A stretch of 63,899 bases of DNA from a virus. Position 1 is the stretch's first letter, and every line of letters begins with the position of its first letter. A model generated the notes under the pieces. The model saw nothing but the letters and a program-made list of their open reading frames with translations, was not told where the DNA came from and did not search any database. Made by a program: the position numbers and the translations under genes. The DNA lies in the IMG/VR virus record IMGVR_UViG_3300025853_010492, positions 1-63,899 of that record, one strand, 5' to 3'. This document shows positions 32,101-40,435 of the stretch, piece by piece.

Positions 32101-35100
32101 CCCTGGTTACCCTGGTTACCCTGATTACCTTGGTTACCCTGATTACCTTGGTTGCCTTGATTACCCTGGTTGCCTTGATTACCTTGAAGACCTTGATTAC
32201 CTTGGTTACCTTGATTTCCTTGGTTACCTTGATTGCCTTGAAGTCCTTGATTGCCTTGAAGTCCCTGATTACCTTGATTACCCTGGTTACCTTGGTTGCC
32301 TTGGTTGCCCTGGTTACCTTGATTGCCTTGGAGACCTTGGTTACCTTGATTACCTTGATTACCTTGGTTGCCTTGCAATCCTTGTAATCCTTGCAATCCT
32401 TGTAGACCTTGATTACCCTGATTACCCTGGTTGCCCTGATTACCCTGGTTGCCCTGGTTACCTTGATTACCTTGATTACCCTGGTTGCCTTGAAGTCCCT
32501 GATTACCTTGGTTACCCTGATTACCCTGGTTGCCCTGGTTACCTTGATTACCTTGATTACCCTGGTTACCTTGAACACCCTGAACACCTGTCTTTGTAAA
32601 GAATACCGTTACTGCTTGACCATTTGTGGGGAGATTACCACTTAGATAAGTAACTGGTACTCTATAATATGAAGTATTGTTCTCAACAGTATTGTTTACA
32701 TAGAATACCGCAGTAACATTAGTTGCAGAGTCTGCGGAAGTAATGTAAATATATCCTCTATTGAGTCCCGCATTAACTACCGTATCGTCCCAAGTGTCAT
32801 ACCAACCAGTCTGATCAACACCGAATTCATCAGTGTCATCAAAATACATGTTTGTAACATTGGCAATTGTTCCATTATTAAATCTAAGTCTTCCTTGACC
32901 ACCAGATCCCGCTGTAATAGTTGTGTCAAATAAGTAAGGAACACCACCACGGTCTCCAAGCATACCCTGATTACCCTGGTTGCCCTGGTTACCTTGATTA
33001 CCTTGGTTTCCTTGATTGCCTTGGAGACCTTGATTTCCTTGGTTACCCTGGTTACCCTGGTTACCTTGATTACCTTGGTTTCCTTGATTGCCTTGGAGAC
33101 CTTGATTTCCTTGGTTACCCTGGTTACCTTGGTTACCTTGATTGCCTTGGAGACCTTGGTTACCCTGATTACCTTGGTTACCTTGTAGACCTTGGAGACC
33201 TTGTAGACCTTGGAGACCTTGCAATCCTTGATTACCTTGGTTGCCTTGGTTACCCTGATTACCTTGGTTGCCTTGGTTACCCTGATTACCTTGGAGTCCC
33301 TGGTTACCCTGATTACCCTGATTACCTTGGAGTCCCTGGTTACCCTGATTACCCTGGTTGCCCTGGTTACCTTGATTACCTTGGAGTCCTTGATTACCTT
33401 GGTTACCTTGATTACCTTGATTGCCTTGGTTACCCTGATTACCTTGGAGACCCTGAATACCTGTCTTTGTAAAGAAGACTGTAAGTTCTTGATTGTTTGT
33501 AGGTAGATTTCCACTTACAAAAGTAACAGGGATGGTATAATAAGTACCATTATCAGTAACAACATCATCTACATAGAAGATTGCTGTAGTATTACTGGAA
33601 CTATCTGCAGACGTAATATATACATATCCGCGATTTGAACCAGAATTGACTTGAGTATCATCCCAAGTATCATACCAACCAGTTTGATCAACAGCAAATG
33701 AATCTGTATCATCAAAATAAAGTTCAGTTACACTACCAATTGTTCCACTATTGAATCTAATTCTTCCTTGACCACCAGATCCTGCGGTAGTAGTTGTGTC
33801 AAATAAGTAAGGAATGCCACCACGGTCTCCAAGCATACCTTGGTTACCCTGATTACCCTGGTTACCTTGATTACCTTGGTTACCTTGATTGCCTTGGAGA
33901 CCTTGGTTACCCTGGTTACCTTGATTACCTTGGTTACCCTGGTTACCTTGATTGCCTTGGAGACCTTGGTTACCCTGGTTACCTTGATTACCTTGGTTAC
34001 CCTGGTTACCTTGATTGCCCTGAAGTCCCTGGTTGCCTTGATTGCCCTGGTTACCTTGATTACCCTGATTACCTTGATTACCCTGGTTACCTTGGTTACC
34101 TTGATTACCTTGGAGTCCCTGATTACCTTGGTTACCTTGAGTACCTTGAATACCAGCAAGACCAAAACTTAAGAATATTGCTTCATTATTAGAGAATCCA
34201 GTACCAGCACTAACATTTGAAGTTAAATCTAATGTACTCCATCCATTAGCACCAGCAGACTCTAAAATAACTCCACCAAGTCTAAAAATATAGAAGTTAT
34301 TTGCATTTGTTTGAGACTGAATCTTAACAAATCCCTTATTTCCAGGAGATCCATATTGATCAACGAATGAATAGAAGTCACTTAAATCTGATCCATTTTC
34401 ATCTCTATGATCAAGGTATATTTCTGTACTATTCTCAATTGTACTATTATCAAATCTTATAAATCCTTGTCCAGGATCTGCGGCTGTAGTGCTTGTTGAA
34501 TAGAAGTATTCAAAAGTATCTCCAGAACTTACACCATCTGGACCTTGAAGACCTTGTAAACCTTGAACACCTTGGACACCAGATCTTGTAAAGTTAAATA
34601 CTAACTTTTCAGAGTTGGTTGGTAAAGATCCAGATACATATGCAACAGGAACTCTGTAATAACCAGTCTCTGCTGTAACTGCTCCTACAACATTAAAGAT
34701 ATTTACATTAGTATCTGCACTATCTGCAGATGTTATTACAAGATTACCACGACTTAAACCTGCATTTAGTTGAGTATCATCCCAAACATCATACCAAGCG
34801 GTCTGATCATTACCTAGGTCATCTAAGTTATCAATATAAATTTCGGTTACAGAACCAATGGTTGCATTATTATATCTAAAATTACCATTACCAGGATCTC
34901 CATTCTGTGTAGTTGTAGAGAAGATATAAGGAACCCCACCACGGTTGCCGTAGTTACCCTGTAGACCTTGATTGCCTTGATTACCCTGGTTACCTTGATT
35001 ACCTTGGTTGCCCTGGTTACCTTGGTTACCCTGCAATCCTTGATTACCTTGGTTACCCTGGTTACCTTGATTACCTTGGTTGCCCTGGTTACCTTGGTTA

Positions 35101-38100
35101 CCCTGCAATCCTTGATTACCTTGGTTACCCTGGTTACCTTGGTTACCCTGGAGACCTTGCAGACCTTGGAGACCTTGGAGACCTTGGTTGCCCTGGTTTC
35201 CTTGATTACCTTGATTACCCTGGTTACCTTGATTACCCTGGTTACCTTGGAGACCTTGGTTGCCCTGGTTACCTTGATTACCTTGGTTACCTTGGAGTCC
35301 TTGGAGACCTTGGTTACCTTGAACACCTTGAGGTCCTATAAACGAGAAGCTAATGAATACTGTATCGTTATTAGAGAAGTTTCCAGAAGATGCATAGAAT
35401 TGGGTAATGTCAAATGAGAACCATCCAGTAGCACCACCAGTTTGTAATTGAGTATTACCAACAACAAACAAATGATATTGGGATGCATCAACAGGATCTA
35501 CAATCTTAACAAGAGCTTGTCTCTCTAGAATTCCATAGTTCTCAATATCTGCAAGGAAGTCTGACAGATCAGTTCCACCACTATCAGTGTTGGCAATGTA
35601 CAACTCAGTTGCACTAGACTGAGTTGAGAAATTATCAAATCTTAATCTTCCAGATCCAGGATTTGCTGCACCTGTTGAAGAACTGAATGTATAAACATAA
35701 GTAGTTTCAGCATTTCTACCACTAAGACCTTGGTTACCTTGTAAACCTTGTGTACCTGTTTTAGTGAAGAATACTGTTAATTCTTGTCCATTAGAAGGAA
35801 GAGATCCAGTTAAATAGTTTACTGGAATACTATAATAAGAACCATTATCAGATACAGAACCATCTACTTCAAAGATAATACTTGTGTTTGTAGAAGAATC
35901 TGAGGTAGTAATATAAATGTATCCACGATTCTCTCCAACATTAACTTGAGTATCGTCCCAAGTATCATACCAAGCGGTTTGATCTATTCCAAATAGATCT
36001 GTATCATCAAAATAAAGTGTAGTTGCGTTTGCAATAGCTGGACTATCAAATCTTAATACCCCTTGACCACCAGAACCTGCTGCGGTAGTAGTATCAAACT
36101 CATAAGGAATACCACCACGGTCTCCAAGCATACCCTGCAGACCTTGGTTTCCTTGAAGTCCCTGATTACCTTGATTACCCTGGTTACCTTGATTACCTTG
36201 GTTGCCCTGGTTACCTTGGTTACCCTGCAATCCTTGATTACCTTGGTTACCCTGGTTGCCTTGGTTACCTTGAAGACCTTGGAGACCTTGGAGACCCTGT
36301 AATCCTTGGTTGCCCTGGTTACCCTGGTTACCCTGGTTTCCTTGGTTGCCTTGATTACCCTGGTTACCCTGGTTACCTTGTAGACCTTGAATACCTGTCT
36401 TTGTAAAGAAGATGGTTATATCTTGTGCATTAGAAGGAATATTACCACTCAAATAAGTAACAGGTATTTCCTGATAATCAGTTTGGTCTGTTATTGCCCC
36501 AGTTACTTCAAATATTGCACTAACATTAGTTGCAGAATCTGCTGAGGTAATATAAATGTATCCCCTACCTTCTCCAGCAATAACTTGAGTATCATCCCAA
36601 TTTGCAACCCAAGCAGAGTGATCTACTCCAAAGATATCATTATCATCAACATATATTTGAGTTACACTACCAATGGTACTATTATTAAATCTAAAATCTC
36701 CATCACCTGAAGATCCAGATCCAGTAGCAGTATTAAATCTATAAGGAATACCACCACGGTCTCCAAGCATACCCTGGTTACCTTGTAAACCTTGATTACC
36801 CTGGTTTCCTTGGTTGCCTTGATTACCCTGGTTGCCCTGGTTACCTTGGTTGCCTTGATTACCCTGTAGACCTTGGAGACCTTGGAGACCTTGTAAACCT
36901 TGATTACCCTGGTTGCCCTGATTACCTTGGTTACCTTGATTACCTTGGTTACCCTGATTACCTTGGTTGCCTTGAAGTCCCTGGTTACCTTGGTTACCTT
37001 GGTTACCCTGATTACCTTGGTTGCCTTGGTTGCCCTGGTTACCTTGGACACCCTGAGTTCCACTCTTAGTGAATAGTACCGTTACTTCTTGACCATTTGA
37101 AGGAATATCACCACTTACATAAGTTACAGGAACAGTCCAATAAGTAGTGTTATCTATTACAGCATCATCAACATAGAATATAGAAGTTACATTACCACCA
37201 GAATCTGCCGAGGTTACATAGAGGTATCCACGATTTAGTCCAGCATTTAACTGAGTATCGTCAAATGTATCGTACCAACCAGTTTGATCAGATCCAAAAG
37301 AATCTGTATCATCAAAATATAATTCTGTAATATTTGCTGCGGTAGCATTGTTATACCTTAATGATCCTTGTCCACCCGTACCTGCTGTGGTAGTAGAATC
37401 AAAGTCATAACGAATACCACCACGGTCTCCAAGCATACCCTGGTTACCTTGGTTACCCTGATTACCTTGATTGCCCTGGTTACCCTGGTTACCCTGATTA
37501 CCTTGGTTGCCTTGGTTACCTTGAAGACCTTGGAGACCTTGGAGACCCTGGTTGCCTTGATTACCTTGGTTGCCTTGATTACCTTGATTACCTTGGTTGC
37601 CCTGGTTTCCTTGTAAACCTTGAATACCAGTTCTACTATGGAACAGTGTTAAAATGTCACCATTAGAAGGTAATGTACCAGTTACATACTCTACTGAAAT
37701 TTTATAGTATCCAGATGCAACTTGATTAACACCATTAATTCTAAAAATGTTTACTGTAGTTCCAGATAAAATATCCGCAGAGATAAAGTATAAGTATCCT
37801 CTATCTGGATTCTCAGTATCATCCCAAACATCATACCAAGCAGTCTGATTATTACCAAGATCATCTAAGTTATCAATATAAATTTGAGTAACTGAGTTTA
37901 TTGCCGAGTTGTTATATGCAACATTACCATTTCCAGGATCTTGATCTGTTGTACTCTGAACCCATTCATAACGAATACCTCCTCTATCACCAATACCACC
38001 CTGAAGACCTTGAAGTCCTTGGTTACCTTGGTTACCTTGGAGACCCTGGTTACCTTGGTTGCCTTGACGACCTTGGTTACCCTGGAGACCTTGAGCACCT

Positions 38101-40415
38101 ACACCCTGTAATCCCTGGTTACCTTGTAGACCCTGTAAACCTTGTAGACCCTGTACACCTTGAGAACCTACACCTTGAAGTCCCTGGTTACCTTGATTGC
38201 CCTGATTGCCCTGATTACCTTGGTTGCCCTGGTTACCCTGATTACCTTGTAGACCTTGTAAACCTTGGTTGCCCTGATTTCCTTGGTTACCTTGGTTACC
38301 TTGGTTACCCTGGTTGCCCTGGTTACCTTGATTGCCCTGATTACCTTGACGACCTTGTGTTCCTTGGACACCTTGAATAGATACGTCAGTAATCGTTGCT
38401 TTCTTTAAGCTAGAATCACTAATATCATATAAAAGAAGTAGATCTGACTGTTGAATATCTCCAGTTAATTGTGGTTTTTGGAATATAAGATTTGGAGATA
38501 CATTAGTAAGATAAGAATTTGTAACTCCTGTACCAAGAGTTGTTTCTTCTAATACAGTATTTCCATTAATTTTATAAACTTTTCCACTTGGAACGTTTAC
38601 ATTTTCTGTAATGTAAATAGATGCTGTTCCAGATTGCCAAACAATATCTTTTCTAATTGATGTTGAACCGATACCAATACCAGCACCATCTAGGAGAGCA
38701 TTATCTCCTACCGATTTTGCAATTCCAATCTTGAAGTCTGGAATATCCAGAGTACCAGTACTAATTGTGATTGTTTCACCATCAACAACTAGGTTGCCTT
38801 TAATTCTAACAATACCTGTGTTATCACCAACACCTGCTGGGTCAAGGGTAATTGTTGATGGACCAGTGATAGAATCACTATTTACAATAATTGCTTGTCC
38901 AAGTGCTCCAGTCTTAAATGATGTACCAGTAACAATACCAGCAACATAAAGATTACTGTTGGCATCAAATCTTAGATCATCAGAACCTTGTGGGAGATTA
39001 GATGCATTTTTGAAGATTACCTGATATGGATCACCTTCTACTGGACCAGCAACACCCTGAAGACCTTGGTTGCCCTGAAGACCTTGCAGACCTTGATTGC
39101 CTTGAAGACCCTGAAGACCTTGTAAACCCTGTAAACCTTGTAGACCTTGGTTGCCTTGAAGACCTTGATTACCCTGATTACCTTGGTTGCCCTGGTTACC
39201 TTGAAGACCCTGAAGACCTTGCAGACCTTGAGCACCTTGTAAAGCAGCACTCAAAATTGTATCTTTCTTTAATAAACCATCAGTCTGATCATAGAAGAGA
39301 ATAAAATCCTCTGGTTGTGCCTGAGTTTGTACCCTATCATTAATAAATCCAGGATTTGCAGATCTAAGATTTGAATTTGTAATTCCTAATCCAAGCGTAG
39401 TTGCATTTAATACTTCATTTTCAGCAACATAGTATGCTCCATCTGGTTCATGAACACCAAAGTTCACACTAGATTGCCAAGCATCAATACTGAATTTGTA
39501 TTTTATTGATTTTCTTACTGATGTAGAACCAATACCAATAACAGATCCGTCAAGATTAGATTCTAATGTCTCATTAGCATTAAAGATAATAGAATCTGTT
39601 CCAAGAACAACATCATTATCGAAGAATGTAATTTGACTACTACTAAATCCAATCGGAGTTCCTTTGATTTGAAGGTCACCCTCAATGAATACAACACCAT
39701 CTTGGAATGGTACAATACTAATTGATGCTGGACCTAAAATTTTATCACCAGTAAGTGCTAATGAACTATTTGTATCAAATCCAGTATAGAATGCATCTGC
39801 AGTTAGAATACCAGAAATAATATTATCAAAAGATGGAGATGATCCTTGGGTAACAACACCCTTTGGTCCCTTGTACCTATAAGCAACAAGGTAAACATTT
39901 CCAGAGTTTACTCCAGAAGGGACTACAGTTCCATTGAAGTTAAGTACACCTGCAGCATAATCAAAGAACCAAGTATCATTTGATCCAGCACCAGCTGCAG
40001 ATAGCTGCACACCACCAGAAGCAGGATCACCTCTATAAACTTTAACAATGTAATCTGGACCAAAGCTAGGATCAATCCAATCACCCAGAAGTGTTGAACT
40101 GTTATTATTATACGTTGCTCTACATAAAAATGCTCTATTACCACTAACAGTGGGGTCTGCCGTTAATCTTAAAGCACTTGCTGTTCCATATACCTGTACA
40201 ATAGAACTAGTTGCTGAAGGTGGAGTTCCTGGAATATCTCCACTCTCTGACCAAATAAGATCAGAACGAATTACCAGTGGCGAAGGAATAGCTTCCGCAA
40301 ATGGTGCTTTTTTGGTGCCTGATAAAGTAGAGTCCTCAGCTATACCAGTTTTGGATGCGGTATAACCTATCTTCTTTAATAGAAAATCTAGCTTTTGTTC
40401 TTGAGATGCTGCCAC
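26178..40415 (-). CDS. Giant collagen-like tail fibre, 4745 aa
   Basis: Starts at GTG 40415 behind AGGGGA. Residues 1 to about 390 are a fibre base whose first 45 residues are closely similar to the 54934-55563 protein. Then collagen-like Gly-x-Gln tracts (x = Asn, Leu, Arg, Thr or Val; third position always Gln) alternate with 18 globular modules of about 100 residues. Fourteen modules begin G[DNS]RGG and contain a WDDT-like core; four have a different start (NPGSGRLRF-type) and a YG centre. The last 75 residues end NRRNGKKFKFMLSEVD, typical of cyanophage fibre ends. Mass is about half a megadalton per chain, presumably trimeric. It is coupled to the collar-domain protein. Confidence 0.93.
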   Translation of the reverse strand: MAASQEQKLDFLLKKIGYTASKTGIAEDSTLSGTKKAPFAEAIPSPLVIRSDLIWSESGDIPGTPPSATSSIVQVYGTASALRLTADPTVSGNRAFLCRATYNNNSSTLLGDWIDPSFGPDYIVKVYRGDPASGGVQLSAAGAGSNDTWFFDYAAGVLNFNGTVVPSGVNSGNVYLVAYRYKGPKGVVTQGSSPSFDNIISGILTADAFYTGFDTNSSLALTGDKILGPASISIVPFQDGVVFIEGDLQIKGTPIGFSSSQITFFDNDVVLGTDSIIFNANETLESNLDGSVIGIGSTSVRKSIKYKFSIDAWQSSVNFGVHEPDGAYYVAENEVLNATTLGLGITNSNLRSANPGFINDRVQTQAQPEDFILFYDQTDGLLKKDTILSAALQGAQGLQGLQGLQGNQGNQGNQGNQGLQGNQGLQGLQGLQGLQGLQGNQGLQGLQGNQGLQGVAGPVEGDPYQVIFKNASNLPQGSDDLRFDANSNLYVAGIVTGTSFKTGALGQAIIVNSDSITGPSTITLDPAGVGDNTGIVRIKGNLVVDGETITISTGTLDIPDFKIGIAKSVGDNALLDGAGIGIGSTSIRKDIVWQSGTASIYITENVNVPSGKVYKINGNTVLEETTLGTGVTNSYLTNVSPNLIFQKPQLTGDIQQSDLLLLYDISDSSLKKATITDVSIQGVQGTQGRQGNQGNQGNQGNQGNQGNQGNQGNQGNQGLQGLQGNQGNQGNQGNQGNQGNQGNQGLQGVGSQGVQGLQGLQGLQGNQGLQGVGAQGLQGNQGRQGNQGNQGLQGNQGNQGLQGLQGGIGDRGGIRYEWVQSTTDQDPGNGNVAYNNSAINSVTQIYIDNLDDLGNNQTAWYDVWDDTENPDRGYLYFISADILSGTTVNIFRINGVNQVASGYYKISVEYVTGTLPSNGDILTLFHSRTGIQGLQGNQGNQGNQGNQGNQGNQGNQGLQGLQGLQGNQGNQGNQGNQGNQGNQGNQGNQGNQGMLGDRGGIRYDFDSTTTAGTGGQGSLRYNNATAANITELYFDDTDSFGSDQTGWYDTFDDTQLNAGLNRGYLYVTSADSGGNVTSIFYVDDAVIDNTTYWTVPVTYVSGDIPSNGQEVTVLFTKSGTQGVQGNQGNQGNQGNQGNQGNQGNQGLQGNQGNQGNQGNQGNQGNQGNQGNQGLQGLQGLQGLQGNQGNQGNQGNQGNQGNQGNQGNQGLQGNQGMLGDRGGIPYRFNTATGSGSSGDGDFRFNNSTIGSVTQIYVDDNDIFGVDHSAWVANWDDTQVIAGEGRGYIYITSADSATNVSAIFEVTGAITDQTDYQEIPVTYLSGNIPSNAQDITIFFTKTGIQGLQGNQGNQGNQGNQGNQGNQGNQGNQGLQGLQGLQGLQGNQGNQGNQGNQGLQGNQGNQGNQGNQGNQGNQGNQGLQGNQGLQGMLGDRGGIPYEFDTTTAAGSGGQGVLRFDSPAIANATTLYFDDTDLFGIDQTAWYDTWDDTQVNVGENRGYIYITTSDSSTNTSIIFEVDGSVSDNGSYYSIPVNYLTGSLPSNGQELTVFFTKTGTQGLQGNQGLSGRNAETTYVYTFSSSTGAANPGSGRLRFDNFSTQSSATELYIANTDSGGTDLSDFLADIENYGILERQALVKIVDPVDASQYHLFVVGNTQLQTGGATGWFSFDITQFYASSGNFSNNDTVFISFSFIGPQGVQGNQGLQGLQGNQGNQGNQGNQGLQGNQGNQGNQGNQGNQGNQGNQGLQGLQGLQGLQGNQGNQGNQGNQGLQGNQGNQGNQGNQGNQGNQGNQGLQGNQGNQGNQGNQGNQGNQGNQGLQGNYGNRGGVPYIFSTTTQNGDPGNGNFRYNNATIGSVTEIYIDNLDDLGNDQTAWYDVWDDTQLNAGLSRGNLVITSADSADTNVNIFNVVGAVTAETGYYRVPVAYVSGSLPTNSEKLVFNFTRSGVQGVQGLQGLQGPDGVSSGDTFEYFYSTSTTAADPGQGFIRFDNSTIENSTEIYLDHRDENGSDLSDFYSFVDQYGSPGNKGFVKIQSQTNANNFYIFRLGGVILESAGANGWSTLDLTSNVSAGTGFSNNEAIFLSFGLAGIQGTQGNQGNQGLQGNQGNQGNQGNQGNQGNQGNQGNQGNQGLQGNQGNQGNQGNQGNQGNQGLQGNQGNQGNQGNQGNQGNQGLQGNQGNQGNQGNQGNQGNQGMLGDRGGIPYLFDTTTTAGSGGQGRIRFNSGTIGSVTELYFDDTDSFAVDQTGWYDTWDDTQVNSGSNRGYVYITSADSSSNTTAIFYVDDVVTDNGTYYTIPVTFVSGNLPTNNQELTVFFTKTGIQGLQGNQGNQGNQGNQGNQGNQGLQGNQGNQGNQGNQGNQGLQGNQGNQGNQGLQGNQGNQGNQGNQGNQGNQGNQGLQGLQGLQGLQGLQGNQGNQGNQGLQGNQGNQGNQGNQGNQGLQGNQGNQGNQGNQGNQGNQGNQGLQGNQGNQGNQGNQGNQGNQGMLGDRGGVPYLFDTTITAGSGGQGRLRFNNGTIANVTNMYFDDTDEFGVDQTGWYDTWDDTVVNAGLNRGYIYITSADSATNVTAVFYVNNTVENNTSYYRVPVTYLSGNLPTNGQAVTVFFTKTGVQGVQGNQGNQGNQGNQGNQGNQGNQGNQGLQGNQGNQGNQGNQGNQGNQGNQGNQGNQGLQGLQGLQGLQGNQGNQGNQGNQGLQGNQGNQGNQGNQGNQGNQGNQGLQGNQGLQGNQGNQGNQGNQGNQGLQGNQGNQGNQGNQGNQGNQGNQGNQGNQGMLGDRGGVRYSFDTTTTAGTGGQGVIRFNDSNIANVSTLYFDDTDSFGVDQTGWYDTFDDTIVNNGLNRGYIYISSADSTSNVTAVFFVDGPVVNNGTYYSVPVNNLTGSLPSNGQDLSVVFTKSGQQGVQGNQGLQGNQGRQGNQGNQGNQGNQGLQGNTGSRGGNPYIFSTTTTNADPGNGVVRYNNSNIASVTEFYIDNLDDLGNNQTAWYNTWDDTVTNTGLVRGYLYITSSDSNQTTVNAFAVSGDVIAQTGYYRIPVTYISGTLPGNNEQLSINFTPAGAQGLQGNQGLQGNQGIKGRDSENSYNYFYNNSTTASDPGSGNLRFNNANIASATAVYIDNTNSDNVNLDTFLQTITEYGSVNKRGFIRIGLANDLTAYNVYEITGVTQNASGAGGWHTISITNVISTTTTISNNTELIVSISVAGPQGTQGNQGNQGNQGNQGLQGNQGRQGNQGNQGNQGNQGNQGNQGNQGLQGNQGNQGNQGNQGNQGNQGLQGNQGNQGNQGNQGNQGMLGDRGGIPYLFDTNTAAGSGGQGRLRFNSGTIGSVTNMYFDDTDEFGVNQTGWYNTWDDTVVNAGLNRGYIYITSADSSTNVTAVFYVNNTVENNTSYYRVPVTYLSGNLPSNGQEVTVFFTKTGVQGLQGNQGNQGNQGNQGLQGNQGNQGNQGNQGNQGNQGNQGNQGNQGLQGNQGNQGNQGNQGNQGNQGNQGLQGNQGNQGNQGNQGNQGNQGNQGNQGLQGLQGIAAARSLGSTFEYTTSTANSDPGTGHLGFNAAVTANFTTFRISETDINLSDVEGILASLDYSDNIPRSIVTVQREVNNLDYVIFSIESARTDNGGWRSYSCTKIAQTGTFSDGDKVFAVIQPVGNQGVQGLQGNIGNRGGVPYDFQGSGGGAPGSGTVTYNSGTFSSITELRINDIDALSNDQSNWIASWDDTALTGGLNRGYIYLISANSAQNTVNIFEVDGSATNNGSYYTIPVNPISGSVPSNGTELTIAFTRSGVQGVQGNQGNQGNQGLQGNQGNQGNQGNQGNQGNQGNQGNQGLQGNQGNQGNQGNQGNQGNQGLQGNQGNQGNQGNQGNQGNQGLQGNQGNYGNRGGVPYNFSTTTTNADPGNGNVRYNNATMSSVSFIYIDNLDVLGNNQTGWYNTWDDTTLNTGLTRGNLVITSADSADNNVNVFNVTGAVQVASGFYRIPVSYVSGSRPANTEKLVFNFNRAGTQGLQGNQGNQGNQGNQGNQGNQGNQGLQGNQGNQGNQGNQGNQGNQGNQGLQGNQGNQGNQGNQGLQGNQGNQGNQGNQGNQGNQGNIGNRGGVPYRWGGTGVPSSGQVRYNNGTFASITAIQVHDIDQLSNDQSNWIASWDDTTLTGGLNRGYIYIISALSSQTTVNIFEVDGNISNNGSYYTIPVNPLSGTNPSVNQEITLAFTRSGVQGLQGNQGNQGNQGNQGNQGNQGNQGNQGNQGLQGNQGRQGNQGNQGNQGNQGNQGNQGRQGNQGLQGNQGRQGNQGNQGNQGNQGNQGNIGNRGGVPYAYGGTGAPSSGQIRFNNATASSVTSITVNDIDALSNNQSGWIASWDDTTLTGGLNRGYIYIISALSSDNTVVIFEVDGNITDNGTYYTIPVNYLAGTSPSVSEEVTLAFTRSGVQGVQGRQGTQGNQGRQGNQGLQGNQGRQGRQGNQGNQGNQGRQGNQGLQGNQGRQGRQGNQGLQGNQGRQGTQGLSNQGTQGNQGRQGNQGNQGRQGTQGLSNQGTQGNQGRQGNQGRQGNQGLQGNQGRQGRQGTQGLQGRQGTQGRQGTQGLSNQGTQGNQGTQATQGTQGLQGNQGRQGRQGTQGLQGRQGTQGLQGNQGTQATQGTQGSANTTTISNNVDNRVITATGSAGTVNAEANLTFTGSVLTIAGNIVPNTNNTRDLGSTTLRWANIYTNDINLSNEGSTNDVDGTWGEYTIQEGENDLFLINRRNGKKFKFMLSEVD
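26526..39244 (-). repeat. Interrupted 9-bp-periodic collagen-like repeat tracts
   Basis: About twenty tracts encoding (Gly-x-Gln)n are separated by the globular modules. Major tracts lie near 26.53-27.16, 27.53-27.80, 28.16-28.44, 28.80-29.08, 29.86-30.18, 30.54-30.81, 32.10-32.59, 32.97-33.47, 33.83-34.16, 34.94-35.33, 36.13-36.40, 36.77-37.06, 37.43-37.62, 38.00-38.37 and 39.05-39.24 kb. Codons vary (GGT/GGC/GGA, AAC/AAT, CAA/CAG), breaking up exact DNA repeats. The 3' tract uses Arg and Thr far more than the others. Confidence 0.95.
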
Positions 40416-40435
40416 AGATCTTACTTCCCCTTACC

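Noticed and set aside
26900-38400. Many open frames on both strands through the collagen-like tracts
   Set aside because: The 9-bp periodic repeats keep other frames free of stops, giving low-complexity TLITLV- or KVIKVT-like products. They lack ribosome sites and fall exactly on the tracts.
26526-39244. Possible CRISPR-like or minisatellite array
   Set aside because: The unit is 9 bp with no unique spacers of equal length, and it is in frame within one gene.
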